Part shown: piece after piece, positions 50,955 to 58,494 of the stretch
Layout: every line of letters begins with the position of its first letter
Position numbering within the stretch: position 1 is the stretch's first letter
From: Desulfofarcimen acetoxidans DSM 771
GTDB taxonomy: Bacteria; Bacillota; Desulfotomaculia; Desulfotomaculales; Desulfofarciminaceae
Direction: 5' to 3'
Length of the DNA stretch: 64,000 bases
Assembly: GCF_000024205.1 (NCBI RefSeq)
Contig: NC_013216.1
Span: 3,534,001 to 3,598,000, forward strand
Notes under the pieces: generated by a model
Seen by the model: the letters and a program-made list of their open reading frames with translations, nothing else
Databases searched by the model: none
What the model was told of the DNA's origin: nothing
Position numbers and translations under genes: made by a program

Positions 50955-52484
50955 ATGACCAATGTTTTCTTAACAGCTCACGATAAAGATTTTTTACCCG
51001 GTATGCAGGACGTGCTTCGCCTATTTTTTCAAGACCAGTCGATCCATACTGCTTCAACTGCCGTACCCGCCGAGGAGGATTTGCAGATCCGGGCAAATGC
51101 AACAAAACAAAATAACCGTCTCACCGCCGTAGTCTCTCTGAAAAAAGACCGGCAAACCATTACCCATTATGAAACAGCTGAAGACAACCCCGTTGACAGC
51201 CAAAATGAAAGCAAGCGCCTGGTCAGGCTGGCTCTCTTCCGCTTATTAGAAAAAACAACAGGTGAGACTCCCAGTCCATGGGGCATACTTACAGGTATTC
51301 GACCTACCAAAGTCTTGCAAAGGCTCTTTGATACAGGCTATGAACGGCGGGAAATTATAAATAAATTGGTAGCTGAATATGCTGTGTTCCCGAATAAAGC
51401 CGAACTGATCACGTCCATAGCTTCCGTGCAGCGCAAGTTCTTGCCTGCCAATACACAAGCGGAAAAAACCGTCAGCATATACATAGGCATCCCGTTTTGC
51501 CCTACCCGTTGTCTTTATTGTTCTTTTACAGCCTACCCGGTTAAAAAATTTAAAGCCTGGGTAGAACCTTATTTAAACGCCCTGATAAAAGAGATTAAGG
51601 AAACAGGCAGGGCACTTAAAGAAAACGGTCTATCCGTGCAAACCATATATTTTGGCGGCGGCACCCCGACCAGCATCAATCCCGAGCAGCTGGCCTCACT
51701 TTTAAATAATGCAAATAGCTGCCTGCGCGGACCGCAAACCATCGAAGTGACCATGGAAGGTGGCAGACCGGATACTTTAACAGAGGAAGTTCTTCATATC
51801 TGCTCGGCTGCCGGTGTTGACAGACTTAGTATTAACCCTCAAACGATGCTCGATCAAACACTCAAGCTAATCGGGCGCAATCACAGTGTTGAAGATATTT
51901 ACCGGGCCATGCAATCAGCCAGAGCAGCCGGGTTTCCGGTTATCAACATGGATATAATTGTAGGCCTGCCGGGCGAAAATGAAACCTCTGTAATGCAAAC
52001 AATCGAGCTGCTAAAACCGCTCAAACCGGAAAACCTGACTGTTCACGCGCTGGCATTAAAAAACGCCTCGCTTCTTAAACAGGAAATTGCTCAGCATAAT
52101 ATGCCGGCAGCAAAAGAAGTCCTAAAGATGTGGGAAATAGCTCAAAAGGGCTGCGGCGATATGGGCATGCTTCCCTATTACCTGTACAGGCAAAAAAGAA
52201 TCACCGGAAACCTGGAGAATATCGGCTACGCCCTGCCGGGAAAGGAATGCATCTATAATATTCAAATGATCGAAGAAAGACAAACAATTATCGGACTGGG
52301 CACAGGAGGCAGTTCCAAACTGGTACAGGCCGACAAACAACATCTTAATCGCTACAACCCCAAAGATCCTCTGTTATATATAGAAAGAATAGACGAGCTG
52401 ATCAGCCGGAAGTTAAAAGAAATTACAGATCAGGGGTCTTTGCTAAATAAAAATACTGATTATAAAACAAACCGGTCAATCTAA
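50955..52484 (+). CDS. hemZ: Coproporphyrinogen dehydrogenase-like radical SAM protein HemZ
   Basis: 509 aa. The N-terminal part (about residues 1-165) is the HemZ-specific extension. The radical SAM core begins IGIPFCPTRCLYCSFTAYPV with the CxxxCxxC cluster (about residue 182-189) and continues with FGGGTPTSI (about 235), SINPQTMLDQTLKLIGRNHS (about 294) and VGLPGE (about 336). HemZ resembles the oxygen-independent HemN, but its in vivo role in haem synthesis is less certain. A short hairpin follows. Confidence 0.93.
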   Translation: MTNVFLTAHDKDFLPGMQDVLRLFFQDQSIHTASTAVPAEEDLQIRANATKQNNRLTAVVSLKKDRQTITHYETAEDNPVDSQNESKRLVRLALFRLLEKTTGETPSPWGILTGIRPTKVLQRLFDTGYERREIINKLVAEYAVFPNKAELITSIASVQRKFLPANTQAEKTVSIYIGIPFCPTRCLYCSFTAYPVKKFKAWVEPYLNALIKEIKETGRALKENGLSVQTIYFGGGTPTSINPEQLASLLNNANSCLRGPQTIEVTMEGGRPDTLTEEVLHICSAAGVDRLSINPQTMLDQTLKLIGRNHSVEDIYRAMQSARAAGFPVINMDIIVGLPGENETSVMQTIELLKPLKPENLTVHALALKNASLLKQEIAQHNMPAAKEVLKMWEIAQKGCGDMGMLPYYLYRQKRITGNLENIGYALPGKECIYNIQMIEERQTIIGLGTGGSSKLVQADKQHLNRYNPKDPLLYIERIDELISRKLKEITDQGSLLNKNTDYKTNRSI

Positions 52485-52995
52485 AAATTTCTATCAGGCT
52501 CATATATCATGAAGGATTTTTATATCCCCCGTCAAATATGTATAACAAGGGAAAACCTTGTTTTAGGCAACAATATTAACCATAATATTGAATTTGACTT
52601 TTATATAAGATGTTGCAACCCTCTGCAATAGTTTGCCCAATCAATTCTCTCGCTTTAACTTCAATCAATCCACAATTCTATCACATCCCTATCTGACAAC
52701 GGCGTCAGGTAGAAATCCCAATACGATTTGTGTTGATAAGGAAATGATTATATTGCAACACCCTAAATGTTGAAAAATACATTTAGGTTATTTTCATGCA
52801 TGCCTATAATAAGATATTTTATTAAATCTAATAAATTAGTCATATTTAATTCTTCAATTGCATGAAATATAAAACATAGTAACGCAAAAGGCCATATACA
52901 CCAGTATATTTTAATCTTAAATTATCTGACTATAATCGCACCAGCACTTCTCAACTACTGAACGGCCTAGCTTTGCTTTACCAAGGGGTGTTTGA
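52485..52995. other. Intergenic region downstream of hemZ
   Basis: About 510 bp. It holds the hemZ terminator-like hairpin AACAAGGGAAAACCTTGTTTT (52544-52563, quoted here in part form AACAAGG...CCTTGTT). Beyond it, 52610-52760 reads on the minus strand like a decayed coding stretch (GLIEVKARELIGQTIAEG) with stops, which I cannot assign. AT-rich sequence before the HdrA-like gene holds its promoter. Confidence 0.45.
52544..52562 (+). terminator. Short terminator after hemZ
   Basis: AACAAGG, 5 bases, CCTTGTT, then TTAGG on the plus strand. Confidence 0.55.
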
Positions 52996-55839
52996 ATGAA
53001 ATCAGTAATGGTAGTAGGTGCGGGTCTGGCAGGGACAAAAATTGCTATAGACCTGGCAGAAGTAGGATTCGAGGTATACCTGGTAGAGAAATCAGCTTCT
53101 ACCGGAGGAACTATGCAAAAGCTCGACAAAATGTTTCCTACTCACGATTGCTCACTATGTACTTTAGCACCGGATACAATGGATTTCGGCTGCAAATTAT
53201 CTTCTGTTAACAGTCACCCAAACATAAAAACCATCGTTAATGCCGAAATTCTTGACTTTGCCGGAATTCCTAATAATTTTGAAGTTACCATAAGAGGAAC
53301 ACTGCATACACCGGAAGAGCGGCCGGTTTCCTGCGATAAGGATTTTAATTTATCTGTTATCAAGATAAATATAGATTTTGTAATATTAAGCACGGGCTTT
53401 AAAACTACCGATCCATCAGAACAAAGCTATTACGGCTATGGTAAATACCCCAATGTGATCACGTCTCTGGAGTTTGAGGCACTGCTAAAAGAAGCTCGAA
53501 TTTTTCATACAAAAATCTTTAGACCGGGCGACCGGAAGAAGGTAGAGAAAATTGCCTGGCTGCAATGCGTGGGTTCCAGAAACGAAAGAATAGGAAGACC
53601 TTATTGTTCCTCTATTTGCTGTATGGTTGCAGTAAAAGAAGCGATAATGGCCAGGGAGATTTCCTCTGATACCAAGACTAACATTTTCCTGATGGACATA
53701 AGATCACATGGTAAAGGCTATCATGATTATCAACAAAAGGCGGAAAAGGATTTCCAGGTTGGCTTTATTTATTCCAGAATTTATGGCGTTTCTAAAGACC
53801 CCACCGGGAACTTAGTAATTCGTTATGCTACAGAAAACGGCAATATAATCACTGAAGATTTCGATCTGGTCGTATTATCTACCGGCATCGAACAACCGGA
53901 AGATATAAAAGATTTAGCCGAAAAATTTGGTATTATGCTGGATGAATATAATTTTGCTTTAACTCAGGCTTTCTCAGGAGTATGCAGCAGCAGGCCTGGT
54001 ATTTTTATTGCCGGAGCCTTTGCCGGTCCCATGGACATACAGGAAAGTCTTACCCTGGCATCAGCCTGCGTGGCGGAAATTATCTCAAGCAGCGGTATTA
54101 ATGAAAAACGTATCGGAAAAAAACCTTTCAATAATCATACCTCCAGGCAATTAGCTATCTCTGAAGAGCCAAACATCGGGGTATTCTTGTGCAGTTGCAA
54201 CAGCCGCCTGGACAATATTCTTGACTTCCCTAAGCTAACAGGGGAATTGAAGAATAATCAAGTCCACATATTTTCAGATTTATGTTCCTTATCAGGCAAA
54301 GAAGCCGCGCAAAAGATTATACTTCAGAAAAGGCTAAACAGAATCGTAATAGCCGCCTGCAGCAGTAAAATTAATTCTTCTATAATGAAAAAGTTAGTTG
54401 CCGAATGCGGCCTGTCCGAAAATATGCTGCAGATAGTAAATATACGGGAACAATGCGCCTGGGTACATATGGATAAACCGAAAAAAGCAACCTATAAAGC
54501 TCTCGAACAAATAAGAATGGCGGTTATTAAATTATCTTTGTCAACAGACTTTACCCAGCACACTTCACAAATAACACAAGAGGCTCTCATCGTTGGCGGC
54601 GGACTGGCCGGGCTAACCTCTGCTCTTTACCTGGCTAAACTCGGATGCAAAGTTCACCTGGTAGAAAAAACTGCCGCTCTGGGTGGATTAGCGGCACAAA
54701 CTATGCTTAGCAGCGATACAAATGATGAGAATATTTCCAAACATCTAAATCTACTGATTAATGAAACAACCGGTCGCTCTGAGGTAAATATATATCTAAA
54801 TACAGAGGTAAAAAGCTGTACCGGTTACGTCGGTAATTTCATATCCAGACTGTCTGACAGCACAGTGCTGAACCACGCAGTTACTATAATTGCTGCCGGG
54901 GGGCAAGAAGCGGGTCATAACAATGACGGTTCGGCAAAAGAATATTTATACGGCAAAAGCAAGCTTGTCTATACACAAATGGAGTTGGAAGCATTAATTT
55001 CGCTTAATGATCCGCTTTTAAACAAAGCAAGAAATATTGTGATGATTCAGTGCGTAGGTTCTCGCGAAAAAAGCTATAGGCATTACTGCAGCAGAATCTG
55101 CTGTACACAATCAATAAAACAGGCACTGCGGTTAAAAGAAAGAGATCCTCATAAAAATATCTTCATATTATATAGAGATATTACGACCTACGGAAGCCTG
55201 GAAAAGTATTATACAGAAGCGAGAAGCAAAGGAATTATCTTTATCAGGTATAATATTAACAACAAGCCGACTGCGGAAGAAATCTCGATTCCGAATAAAA
55301 AGTTTATTAAGATACTGGTGGATGACCATATATTGGGCAATACAATTGAATTGGAAACCGATATACTTTGCCTGGCCACCGGAATCGAAGCTTCACCGGA
55401 CAATCCCAAAATTGCCTCTGTATTTAATGTTTCTCTGGATGATAATAATTTTTTCAAAGAAAGACATATAAAATTAAAACCGGTTGATTTAAATAACGAC
55501 GGTATATTTGCCTGCGGACTGTCTCACGCTCCCAAATCCGCAGAGGAGACTATTACTCAGGCCAAAGCGGCGGTTGGAAGAGCCTGCACCATTCTATGCA
55601 AGGGGATTTTACAAGCACACAAAACGGTGGCTGTCAATACCGGTGACTGCGCCGCGTGTTTAACCTGCCTGCGCACCTGTCCTTACAGCGTACCCAAAAT
55701 CGTTGAGCACAAAGTATTCATCAATCCGGTTCAATGCAGGGGCTGCGGCATATGTACTTCTGAGTGCCCTCTAAACGCTCTTGAATTGCAAAATTTATCC
55801 AATGAGATCATGGATGCCATGATTGAAAGTTTGTTTTAG
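52996..55839 (+). CDS. Fused double HdrA-like FAD/iron-sulfur oxidoreductase
   Basis: 947 aa. It carries two HdrA-type FAD modules in one chain. The first has GAGLAGTKIAIDLAEVGFEV (residue 7 on) with HDCSLC (about 50), and LQCVGSRN/YCSSICC. A linker region (about 390-520) starts GVFLCSCNSRLD, like the N-terminal domain of HdrA. The second module has GGGLAGLTSALYLAKLGCKV (about 532), a second IQCVGSRE and YCSRICC. Two [4Fe-4S] ferredoxin motifs close the protein (CAACLTCLRTCPYS and CRGCGICTSECPLNA, about 885-930). HdrA-like proteins bifurcate electrons between ferredoxin and other carriers. No hdrB/hdrC, mvhD or qmo partner is adjacent. Confidence 0.85.
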   Translation: MKSVMVVGAGLAGTKIAIDLAEVGFEVYLVEKSASTGGTMQKLDKMFPTHDCSLCTLAPDTMDFGCKLSSVNSHPNIKTIVNAEILDFAGIPNNFEVTIRGTLHTPEERPVSCDKDFNLSVIKINIDFVILSTGFKTTDPSEQSYYGYGKYPNVITSLEFEALLKEARIFHTKIFRPGDRKKVEKIAWLQCVGSRNERIGRPYCSSICCMVAVKEAIMAREISSDTKTNIFLMDIRSHGKGYHDYQQKAEKDFQVGFIYSRIYGVSKDPTGNLVIRYATENGNIITEDFDLVVLSTGIEQPEDIKDLAEKFGIMLDEYNFALTQAFSGVCSSRPGIFIAGAFAGPMDIQESLTLASACVAEIISSSGINEKRIGKKPFNNHTSRQLAISEEPNIGVFLCSCNSRLDNILDFPKLTGELKNNQVHIFSDLCSLSGKEAAQKIILQKRLNRIVIAACSSKINSSIMKKLVAECGLSENMLQIVNIREQCAWVHMDKPKKATYKALEQIRMAVIKLSLSTDFTQHTSQITQEALIVGGGLAGLTSALYLAKLGCKVHLVEKTAALGGLAAQTMLSSDTNDENISKHLNLLINETTGRSEVNIYLNTEVKSCTGYVGNFISRLSDSTVLNHAVTIIAAGGQEAGHNNDGSAKEYLYGKSKLVYTQMELEALISLNDPLLNKARNIVMIQCVGSREKSYRHYCSRICCTQSIKQALRLKERDPHKNIFILYRDITTYGSLEKYYTEARSKGIIFIRYNINNKPTAEEISIPNKKFIKILVDDHILGNTIELETDILCLATGIEASPDNPKIASVFNVSLDDNNFFKERHIKLKPVDLNNDGIFACGLSHAPKSAEETITQAKAAVGRACTILCKGILQAHKTVAVNTGDCAACLTCLRTCPYSVPKIVEHKVFINPVQCRGCGICTSECPLNALELQNLSNEIMDAMIESLF

Positions 55840-55878
55840 GCAACCGACAATAGCCCGTCGATAAAATATAATTAACTG

Positions 55879-55925
55879 CTAAAGGCGACTGAAAAACCCT
55901 TAATACATTGGTTAACTGTCGCCTT
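55879..55925 (+). terminator. Inverted repeat downstream of the HdrA-like gene
   Basis: TAAAGGCGAC (55877 on) and GTCGCCTTA at the far side pair around about 28 bases. A plausible terminator; the loop is long. Confidence 0.45.
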
Positions 55926-56086
55926 ACTTATTGTTTTGAAAAGAAATACTGTTGTGCCGGGACAGTAAAACTGTTCAGCCCGGTAGTTTCCGGATAGGTT
56001 TTCAGGATGAGGCCTTCTGCAGGCACATCACAAGATGAATTGATTATGCTTGTACATACGCCAATTCACCATGAGGGGCGTATCCG

Positions 56087-56132
56087 TGAGGGTGCGGGTT
56101 CAAGTCCCTCCTCCGACACCAGAAAAATGAAA
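56087..56132 (+). tRNA. tRNA 3'-end fragment (leucine-type), possible attachment-site scar
   Basis: GTGAGGGTGCGGGTTCAAGT followed by CCCTCCTCCGACACCA has a T-arm with TTCAAGT loop, a 3' acceptor half CTCCGAC, discriminator A and CCA. The expected 5' half (GTCGGAG...) is not found in the 100 bp upstream, and the cloverleaf does not close there. It is therefore a 3' fragment, probably of a class II (Leu-like) tRNA. Such fragments are commonly left at one end of elements integrated into tRNA genes. Confidence 0.6.
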
Positions 56133-56216
56133 CCGAATGTTGATAAAATGTTCGGTTTTTTTATTTCTCCCGGTCAGTAGATAATGTTATACGATGCAAC
56201 TTACAGAAGCTGCCTT

Positions 56217-56945
56217 TTATCTACTTATTTCAACTCCAAAAAAATTCTTACTGTCTAATCTAACTTTATTGCTCTTATCATCAGTTAGTACAATTTCTTG
56301 AACGACACCACGTCCGGATACATTTTGAAGCTCTCTTCCACCAACAACATCATATCTATCTAGACTTAATGAGAAGGATTTAGTCTCATTACCTTCTAAC
56401 TGGAAAATTGCTCGCTTCCCATCAAAAGTGTAAAAACTAATCTCTTCAATTCTTTTTTCTCTATCAAAAGGATTATTAATACATAAATAAAAAGTCTTTT
56501 TTTCGTTACTATAGTTAGTTAGTTTAAATTTAGCTGTAAATTCAACTAACTTATTATCTTCGGATCTGTAATTTATACTGCTATCACTGGAGTTGTATCC
56601 TATTGACAATAGTCCTGCCGAATTACTTTTAACATGTTTCACAGTCACTCCCGTAATTGAAGAAAAAACTATCATTAATACTACAGAAATAAAAAATACG
56701 CTTCTTCCCCTAATATTAAAACGTTTTATAGCATATTTTTCTACTAGAAACAAACTTAGAATAAAAAGTACTCCAAAATATATTACTGTTAGATGTATAC
56801 CGCTATAATCACCCGTCCATGATTTTAATCCTATAAATTCTAACATATAATCACCTAAAGCATGGGTATATTTAGTTGTAAGCATCATATAAAAGGTCAC
56901 TGACATAAAGAATATTAAAAGTCCGCCTTTTACCTTATCATTCAC
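56217..56945 (-). CDS. Membrane protein with C-terminal beta-rich outer domain, unknown
   Basis: 242 aa. Three membrane segments (about residues 7-27, 48-66, 82-102) are followed by a beta-rich domain (about 115-242) with NKLVEFTAKFKLTNYSNEKK and EGNETKSFSLSLDRYDVVGG, which reads like an Ig-like or adhesion fold. AT-rich (codon use unlike the core genes). A 180-bp block directly upstream is duplicated in front of the small membrane gene at 62298. No family is recognised; probably part of the accessory region. Confidence 0.5.
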   Translation of the reverse strand: MNDKVKGGLLIFFMSVTFYMMLTTKYTHALGDYMLEFIGLKSWTGDYSGIHLTVIYFGVLFILSLFLVEKYAIKRFNIRGRSVFFISVVLMIVFSSITGVTVKHVKSNSAGLLSIGYNSSDSSINYRSEDNKLVEFTAKFKLTNYSNEKKTFYLCINNPFDREKRIEEISFYTFDGKRAIFQLEGNETKSFSLSLDRYDVVGGRELQNVSGRGVVQEIVLTDDKSNKVRLDSKNFFGVEISR

Positions 56946-56967
56946 AATAACTCCACCTTCTTTGTCA

Positions 56968-57150
56968 CATTTATCATCTAATGTTCATTATAATCTTGCT
57001 CCTTGTGCTGCTGCAATAAATTATATTTTACTTACATCAAAAACATATAACCGAAAAAGTAAACCTTTCTCCCCAAAATAAAAGGCTCACCAGACTAAGG
57101 GGCTGTTGACAAACTATGTTTTTATATAAAAAAGGTGGTTGAGAACCCAA
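56968..57150. repeat. Duplicated ~180-bp upstream block, copy 1
   Basis: CATTTATCATCTAATGTTCA to about 57150 aligns with 62536-62722 (CATTTATTATCTAATGTTCA...). Both copies include GTTGACAAACTATG and end at TGAGAACCCA. Each lies directly upstream (minus strand) of a small membrane-protein gene that shows no resemblance to the other. Confidence 0.75.
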
Positions 57151-57217
57151 GAAAATCAAGGATTTTCAGGCACCTTTTTCGTGAAAGATTGATCTTATGT
57201 CATTTGTCAACAGCCCC
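57099..57217. mobile_element. MITE-like element with 15-bp terminal inverted repeats
   Basis: GGGGCTGTTGACAAA (57099-57113) and TTTGTCAACAGCCCC (57203-57217) bound 119 bp with no ORF. The interior also folds (AAAAAGGTG...CACCTTTTT). The ends resemble those of IS elements that leave short non-autonomous copies. Copy 2 of the duplicated block has only the left end. Confidence 0.7.
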
Positions 57218-57279
57218 CAACCGGTTCATTTTCAATTACTCTTTTTATCGGCACCCCCTTTTTCCTGGGCAATAAAAAA

Positions 57280-57306
57280 CCTTGCTAAAATTGTCCTTTA
57301 GCAAGG
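57280..57306 (-). terminator. Terminator of the minus-strand small-peptide transcript
   Basis: CCTTGCTAAA and TTTAGCAAGG enclose 7 bases; the minus-strand RNA continues with UUUUUUAUU. It would end a transcript running from about 57655, through the 28-aa ORF and across the antisense RNA gene. Confidence 0.8.
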
Positions 57307-57358
57307 CTACATCCTCTCTCATTAGCAAAATTACTTCCATATATTTACACAAATATAC

Positions 57359-57388
57359 TTGACGAGCGTTTTTTATATGTGTTAATAT
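57359..57388 (+). promoter_or_regulatory. Sigma-A promoter for the convergent small RNA
   Basis: TTGACG (57359), 18 bases, TAATAT (57383-57388). The likely start is the G at about 57394. The same promoter-plus-5'-end sequence appears in inverted form upstream of the small peptide gene. Confidence 0.7.
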
Positions 57389-57392
57389 AAAT

Positions 57393-57429
57393 GGGAATAC
57401 TAATAACTAACAAAACGGCTCTGGTTGCC
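57393..57429 (+). repeat. Left arm of inverted promoter/5'-end repeat
   Basis: GGGAATACTAATAACTAACA AAACGGCTC... on the plus strand matches GGGAATACATAACTAAGCAA AACGGAGCC... on the minus strand (57655-57619). The two converging transcripts therefore start with nearly the same sequence. Confidence 0.8.
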
Positions 57430-57447
57430 TCGTCTACCGAGGTTTTC
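57394..57447 (+). ncRNA. Candidate antisense antitoxin RNA (~54 nt)
   Basis: It runs from the promoter at 57359 to an intrinsic terminator (CCTCG-TCTAC-CGAGG at 57428-57442, then TTTT). No ORF. It lies antisense to the 3' untranslated part of the small hydrophobic peptide mRNA, which seems to end only at 57280. This is the layout of type I toxin-antitoxin RNAs. Read-through to the second hairpin (57455-57484) would give a longer form. Expression is not known. Confidence 0.55.
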
Positions 57448-57454
57448 ATTTAGT

Positions 57455-57484
57455 CCCTTGAAACTGTTCCAGCAGTTTCAAGGG
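57455..57484. other. Strong hairpin between peptide ORF and antisense RNA
   Basis: CCCTTGAAACTG and its near-complement CAGTTTCAAGGG pair around 6 bases. It lies directly after the small-peptide stop codon and may stabilise the mRNA or act in RNA-RNA pairing. Confidence 0.7.
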
Positions 57485-57495
57485 CTTTCAATTAC

Positions 57496-57582
57496 TTACC
57501 TGCTATTAGTTAATTGAACAACGAGGGATAGTAGGATTAACACCGCTATAACGATCTGTATTGTATCGCTTATAGAGATCAT
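57496..57582 (-). CDS. 28-aa hydrophobic peptide, candidate type I toxin
   Basis: ATG 57582 follows AAAGGGGGTGGGG, a strong ribosome site, and the ORF ends at TAA 57496. The peptide is MISISDTIQIVIAVLILLSL followed by VVQLTNSR: one membrane helix with a short polar tail. Size and shape match holin-like/Fst-type toxin peptides. Stable hairpins follow, and a converging antisense RNA gene overlaps its 3' region. Family assignment by eye only; the layout is what makes it convincing. Confidence 0.65.
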   Translation of the reverse strand: MISISDTIQIVIAVLILLSLVVQLTNSR

Positions 57583-57618
57583 CCGCCCCACCCCCTTTCA
57601 GGATTTGTTTCATCCCCG

Positions 57619-57655
57619 GCAGGTGAGGCTCCGTTTTGCTTAGTTATGTATTCCC
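57619..57655 (-). promoter_or_regulatory. 5' end and inverted copy of the sRNA promoter region for the 28-aa peptide
   Basis: Read on the minus strand, GGGAATACATAACTAAGC is preceded by TAGAATAAAATGC (-10 region) and, about 16 bases earlier, TAAGGT (weak -35). The order of elements parallels the plus-strand promoter at 57359, so the two promoters are inverted duplicates. Confidence 0.6.
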
Positions 57656-57687
57656 GCATTTTATTCTACCACATTTTTCTGCTCACC

Positions 57688-57948
57688 TTACTTATTCCTT
57701 AAAATATCGTGGTGACCAATAGCATGAAGAATTAACGTATCGCTGTTGCGTTCAAAGATGATCCTAATATCCATGTTCACATAAGCTTCCCAAAAAGGAA
57801 CACCTTTAATACGGTGTATTTGTAGATATGGATGTTTAGGATTATTATTTAACAATCGTAAAGATTTTCTTGCCTGTTTCTGTTCGGATTGTGTTAAATT
57901 CCGGAAGTCGATTTCAAATGGTTTAGTTAGTATTATTGTCGGCATCAT
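57688..57948 (-). CDS. RelE/ParE-superfamily toxin
   Basis: About 86 aa from ATG 57948, after GGTGAAG; the open frame continues to 58017 but overlaps the antitoxin gene more than needed. It shows the compact RelE-like fold: TIILTKPFEIDFRNLTQSEQ, a helix-rich first part, then IHRIKGVPFWEAYVNMDIRIIFER and HAIGHHDILRNK at the end. Members cleave mRNA or inhibit gyrase. Which activity applies here is not readable. It overlaps the antitoxin gene by about 26 bases. Confidence 0.8.
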   Translation of the reverse strand: MMPTIILTKPFEIDFRNLTQSEQKQARKSLRLLNNNPKHPYLQIHRIKGVPFWEAYVNMDIRIIFERNSDTLILHAIGHHDILRNK

Positions 57949-58222
57949 CTTCACCAAGCTCTCTAAGTAAATCATCCATGTTGTTAAACGTCTTAATCTG
58001 TCCGTTTTGTAAAGCATCGGCGCTGCGCTTCATTTTTTCCTGCCATCTACTGGACCAGAAATATTCCTGGTTTTTGTCATGCCATGAAACAGGACGTATA
58101 AATATACCTCCATCCCGTTCTTCTAATAATACATAATCTCCTTCCTGAATATTTAATACTTTTGCAATTTGCGCCAGACTGATCAACATACGTTTTTGAA
58201 CTTGTTGAATTAATTCAGGCAT
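57923..58222 (-). CDS. AbrB-like antitoxin of the RelE-like pair
   Basis: 99 aa. The N-terminal half (MPELIQQVQKRMLISLAQIA to about 45: VLNIQEGDYVLLEERDGGIF) is a swapped-hairpin AbrB/SpoVT-type DNA-binding domain. The C-terminal half is charged and helical and would neutralise the toxin. It is upstream of the toxin gene and overlaps it, the standard order. ATG 58222 follows AGAGGGA. Confidence 0.8.
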   Translation of the reverse strand: MPELIQQVQKRMLISLAQIAKVLNIQEGDYVLLEERDGGIFIRPVSWHDKNQEYFWSSRWQEKMKRSADALQNGQIKTFNNMDDLLRELGEDDADNNTN

Positions 58223-58337
58223 TATTATCCCTCTTTCTTTTCTATGCTGTAATTACAGTTTAGCTGAATAATATACTACCGTCAAGAAGGCACTGTCAAT
58301 AAGTCAAAACTACTCCGATATTTACATTTTTCTACAT

Positions 58338-58494
58338 CTAACTCCCCTTTTTCTTCAAATCATACTCCAACAATGGAACCTTGTTTATCTTTTCGTTAAG
58401 CAATGCAACATCAGGAACGTTGTATTTCACCCATTCAATTGCCTCTTCAGCGGATGCGAAAACATCAAACACAAAACCGTCCAAGATGCTGTTT
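58338..58494 (-). pseudogene. 3' fragment of an unidentified gene
   Basis: The plausible part reads GFVFDVFASAEEAIEWVKYN then VPDVALLNEKINKVPLLEYD and LKKKGS, then stop. Upstream of about 58494 the frame enters the antisense of the next gene fragment, so the 5' part is missing. No family is recognised. Confidence 0.45.

Noticed and set aside
52610-52760. Possible decayed coding stretch (minus strand) between hemZ and the HdrA-like gene
   Set aside because: Several stops and no recognisable family; too weak to call a pseudogene.
56030-56132. A complete tRNA or tmRNA gene
   Set aside because: The 5' acceptor half GTCGGAG is absent within 100 bp, and no tmRNA-like 5' end exists 350 bp upstream (that is the HdrA-like gene).
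57393-57655. Fst-type direct repeats (DRa/DRb) at the converging RNAs
   Set aside because: The repeats here are inverted in the DNA, so the RNAs share rather than complement their 5' ends; the Fst mechanism cannot be copied directly.
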